6,656 bases of DNA from JACROF01 sp964598995 (GTDB lineage: Bacteria > Patescibacteriota > Microgenomatia > Levybacterales > UBA12049), in assembly GCA_964598995.1 (NCBI GenBank), contig CAZRDR010000066.1:1-6656 (forward strand), given 5' to 3'. Below, piece by piece: positions 5,887 through 6,656 of the stretch. The notes under the pieces are model-generated. The model saw only the letters and a list, made by a program, of their open reading frames with translations, made no database searches and was not told the origin of the DNA. A program made the position numbers and the translations under genes. The stretch's first letter is position 1, and every line of letters begins with the position of its first letter.

Positions 5887-5908
5887 AAAAAGCCTCCTTG
5901 CGGAGGCT
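5887..5908 (-). terminator. Intrinsic terminator of the rRNA operon
   Basis: On the minus strand AGCCTCC, loop GCAA, GGAGGCT (5891-5908) forms a perfect 7-bp stem with a GNRA-type tetraloop. It is followed by TTTTTG. It lies 44 bases after the mature 5S end. The plus strand has no T-run after the stem, so it acts in one direction. Confidence 0.9.
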
Positions 5909-5938
5909 AACTATTTATACTGAGCTTGCCGAAGTACT

Positions 5939-6080
5939 AAAAAAGAGAAATATTCTGGCGATGGCCTATTGTCCCAGGCGTAAACCTAGTATCGTGAGCG
6001 CTAAGACGTTTCACTTCTCTGTTCGGAATGGGAAGAGGTGGTACCATCTCGCTCTAATCACCAGAAAATTTCTCTTTTTT
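5939..6080 (-). other. 5S precursor processing stem
   Basis: The 5S gene is flanked by exactly complementary 13-base arms: on the minus strand AAAAAAGAGAAAT (6068-6080) before it and ATTTCTCTTTTTT (5939-5951) after it. They are separated from the 10-bp terminal helix of 5S by a single T-T mismatch (6067 and 5952). The precursor would thus close in a stem of about 24 bp, a suitable substrate for double-strand-specific maturation such as RNase III or RNase M5; which enzyme is used is unknown. Confidence 0.72.
5953..6066 (-). rRNA. rrf: 5S ribosomal RNA
   Basis: A 114-base 5S rRNA in the large subunit. Helix I is formed by TTCTGGTGAT at the 5' end and ATCGCCAGAA at the 3' end, ten pairs including one G-U. 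The conserved loop C region CCATTCCGAACAGAGAAGTG is present, as is the downstream GTGAAACGTCTTAGCGC-like stretch typical of bacterial 5S. It lies after 23S on the same strand and before the terminator. The ends are set from helix I and may be off by one or two bases. Confidence 0.93.
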
Positions 6081-6121
6081 AAATGCTTTTTGAGAGCTAC
6101 TTAACAAGTGAAGAGATATAT

Positions 6122-6165
6122 ACCCTAAGGCATTTCCCCTATTTCTAGGAAATATGTCCTAGGGT
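6122..6165 (-). other. Hairpin in the 23S-5S spacer
   Basis: The spacer between 23S and 5S (about 118 bases) holds no tRNA. It holds a strong imperfect hairpin: on the minus strand ACCCTAGG pairs with CCTTAGGGT (one bulged T), and inside it ATTTCC pairs with GGAAAT. There is no T-run after it, so it is not a terminator; a processing signal between the two rRNAs is the likeliest role. Confidence 0.5.
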
Positions 6166-6184
6166 GGAAATTATTGTTTTGTCT

Positions 6185-6586
<402 letters not shown>

Positions 6587-6656
6587 CAAATAATTCTTTT
6601 GTTACCAAAAGTGTTGACTATACCTTCATCTACTAACGCTAGTAGAGCTAGTTTTT
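6587..6656 (-). other. Group I intron in 23S rRNA at L2500, 3' end only (runs off right edge)
   Basis: The last 70 bases replace the expected 23S sequence before C2501 and read as the 3' end of a group I intron. From 5' to 3' on the minus strand they hold a P3'-like start, then P8 as a perfect 7-bp hairpin TCTACTA-GCGT-TAGTAGA (6629-6646). Next is the conserved segment AAGGTATAGTC (6616-6626; compare AAGATATAGTC of Tetrahymena), made of J8/7 and the P7 3' strand TAGTC. P9 follows as the perfect 6-bp hairpin CTTTTG-GTAA-CAAAAG (6596-6611) with a GNRA tetraloop. The segment closes with AATTATTTG, ending in G (6587), the expected intron-terminal G. The P7 5' strand, guanosine pocket, guide sequence and any homing endonuclease lie beyond the edge. 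Confidence 0.82.

Overview
The window reads as bacterial chromosome with a compact, moderately AT-rich gene layout and ordinary stop-codon use (TAA and TAG; no in-frame TGA that would suggest a recoded genome). Three traits together are compatible with an uncultivated lineage such as the Candidate Phyla Radiation (Patescibacteria): a 23S rRNA gene broken by a group I intron, promoters placed directly on start codons, and tightly packed genes. This is an inference; no marker here fixes the taxon.

Layout from left to right. Positions 1-708 (minus) hold the N-terminal 236 codons of a ribosomal protein S1-type protein, running off the left edge. Then come a DUF6159-like membrane protein (781-1620, minus) and a cyanophycinase-like S51 peptidase (1658-2497, minus). 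The peptidase has a leader that can fold as a terminator or an alternative hairpin. A 205-base gap (2498-2702) holds this leader and a doubtful small minus-strand ORF. Two plus-strand genes follow: a YciE/YciF (DUF892) ferritin-like protein (2703-3218) with its own terminator, and an unrecognised 125-residue protein (3284-3661). The latter meets the next minus-strand gene tail to tail with a 4-base overlap.

Positions 3658-5799 (minus) hold two paralogous family 43 glycoside hydrolases. Both keep the full catalytic triad and both lack signal peptides, which points to intracellular trimming of imported arabinose- or xylose-containing oligosaccharides. Positions 5887-6656 (minus) hold the 3' end of an rRNA operon in the order 23S 3' exon, spacer, 5S and terminator.

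The most notable feature is at the right edge. The 23S sequence is normal from the equivalent of E. coli C2501 to the 3' end, but just before C2501, in the peptidyl-transferase centre, it changes abruptly to non-rRNA sequence. That sequence carries P8, J8/7-P7' and P9 signatures of a group I intron and ends in the expected terminal G. The intron appears to sit at position L2500; its 5' part, any homing endonuclease, and the 5' exon lie outside the window.

A second theme is promoter placement. Two genes have an extended -10 (TGnTAAAAT) exactly 6 bases before ATG, and two more have a -10-like hexamer 9 bases before ATG, none with a Shine-Dalgarno site. S1 and the downstream GH43 instead have full TTGCAT-17-TATNNT promoters with 5' leaders. 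Leaderless and leadered transcription thus appear mixed.
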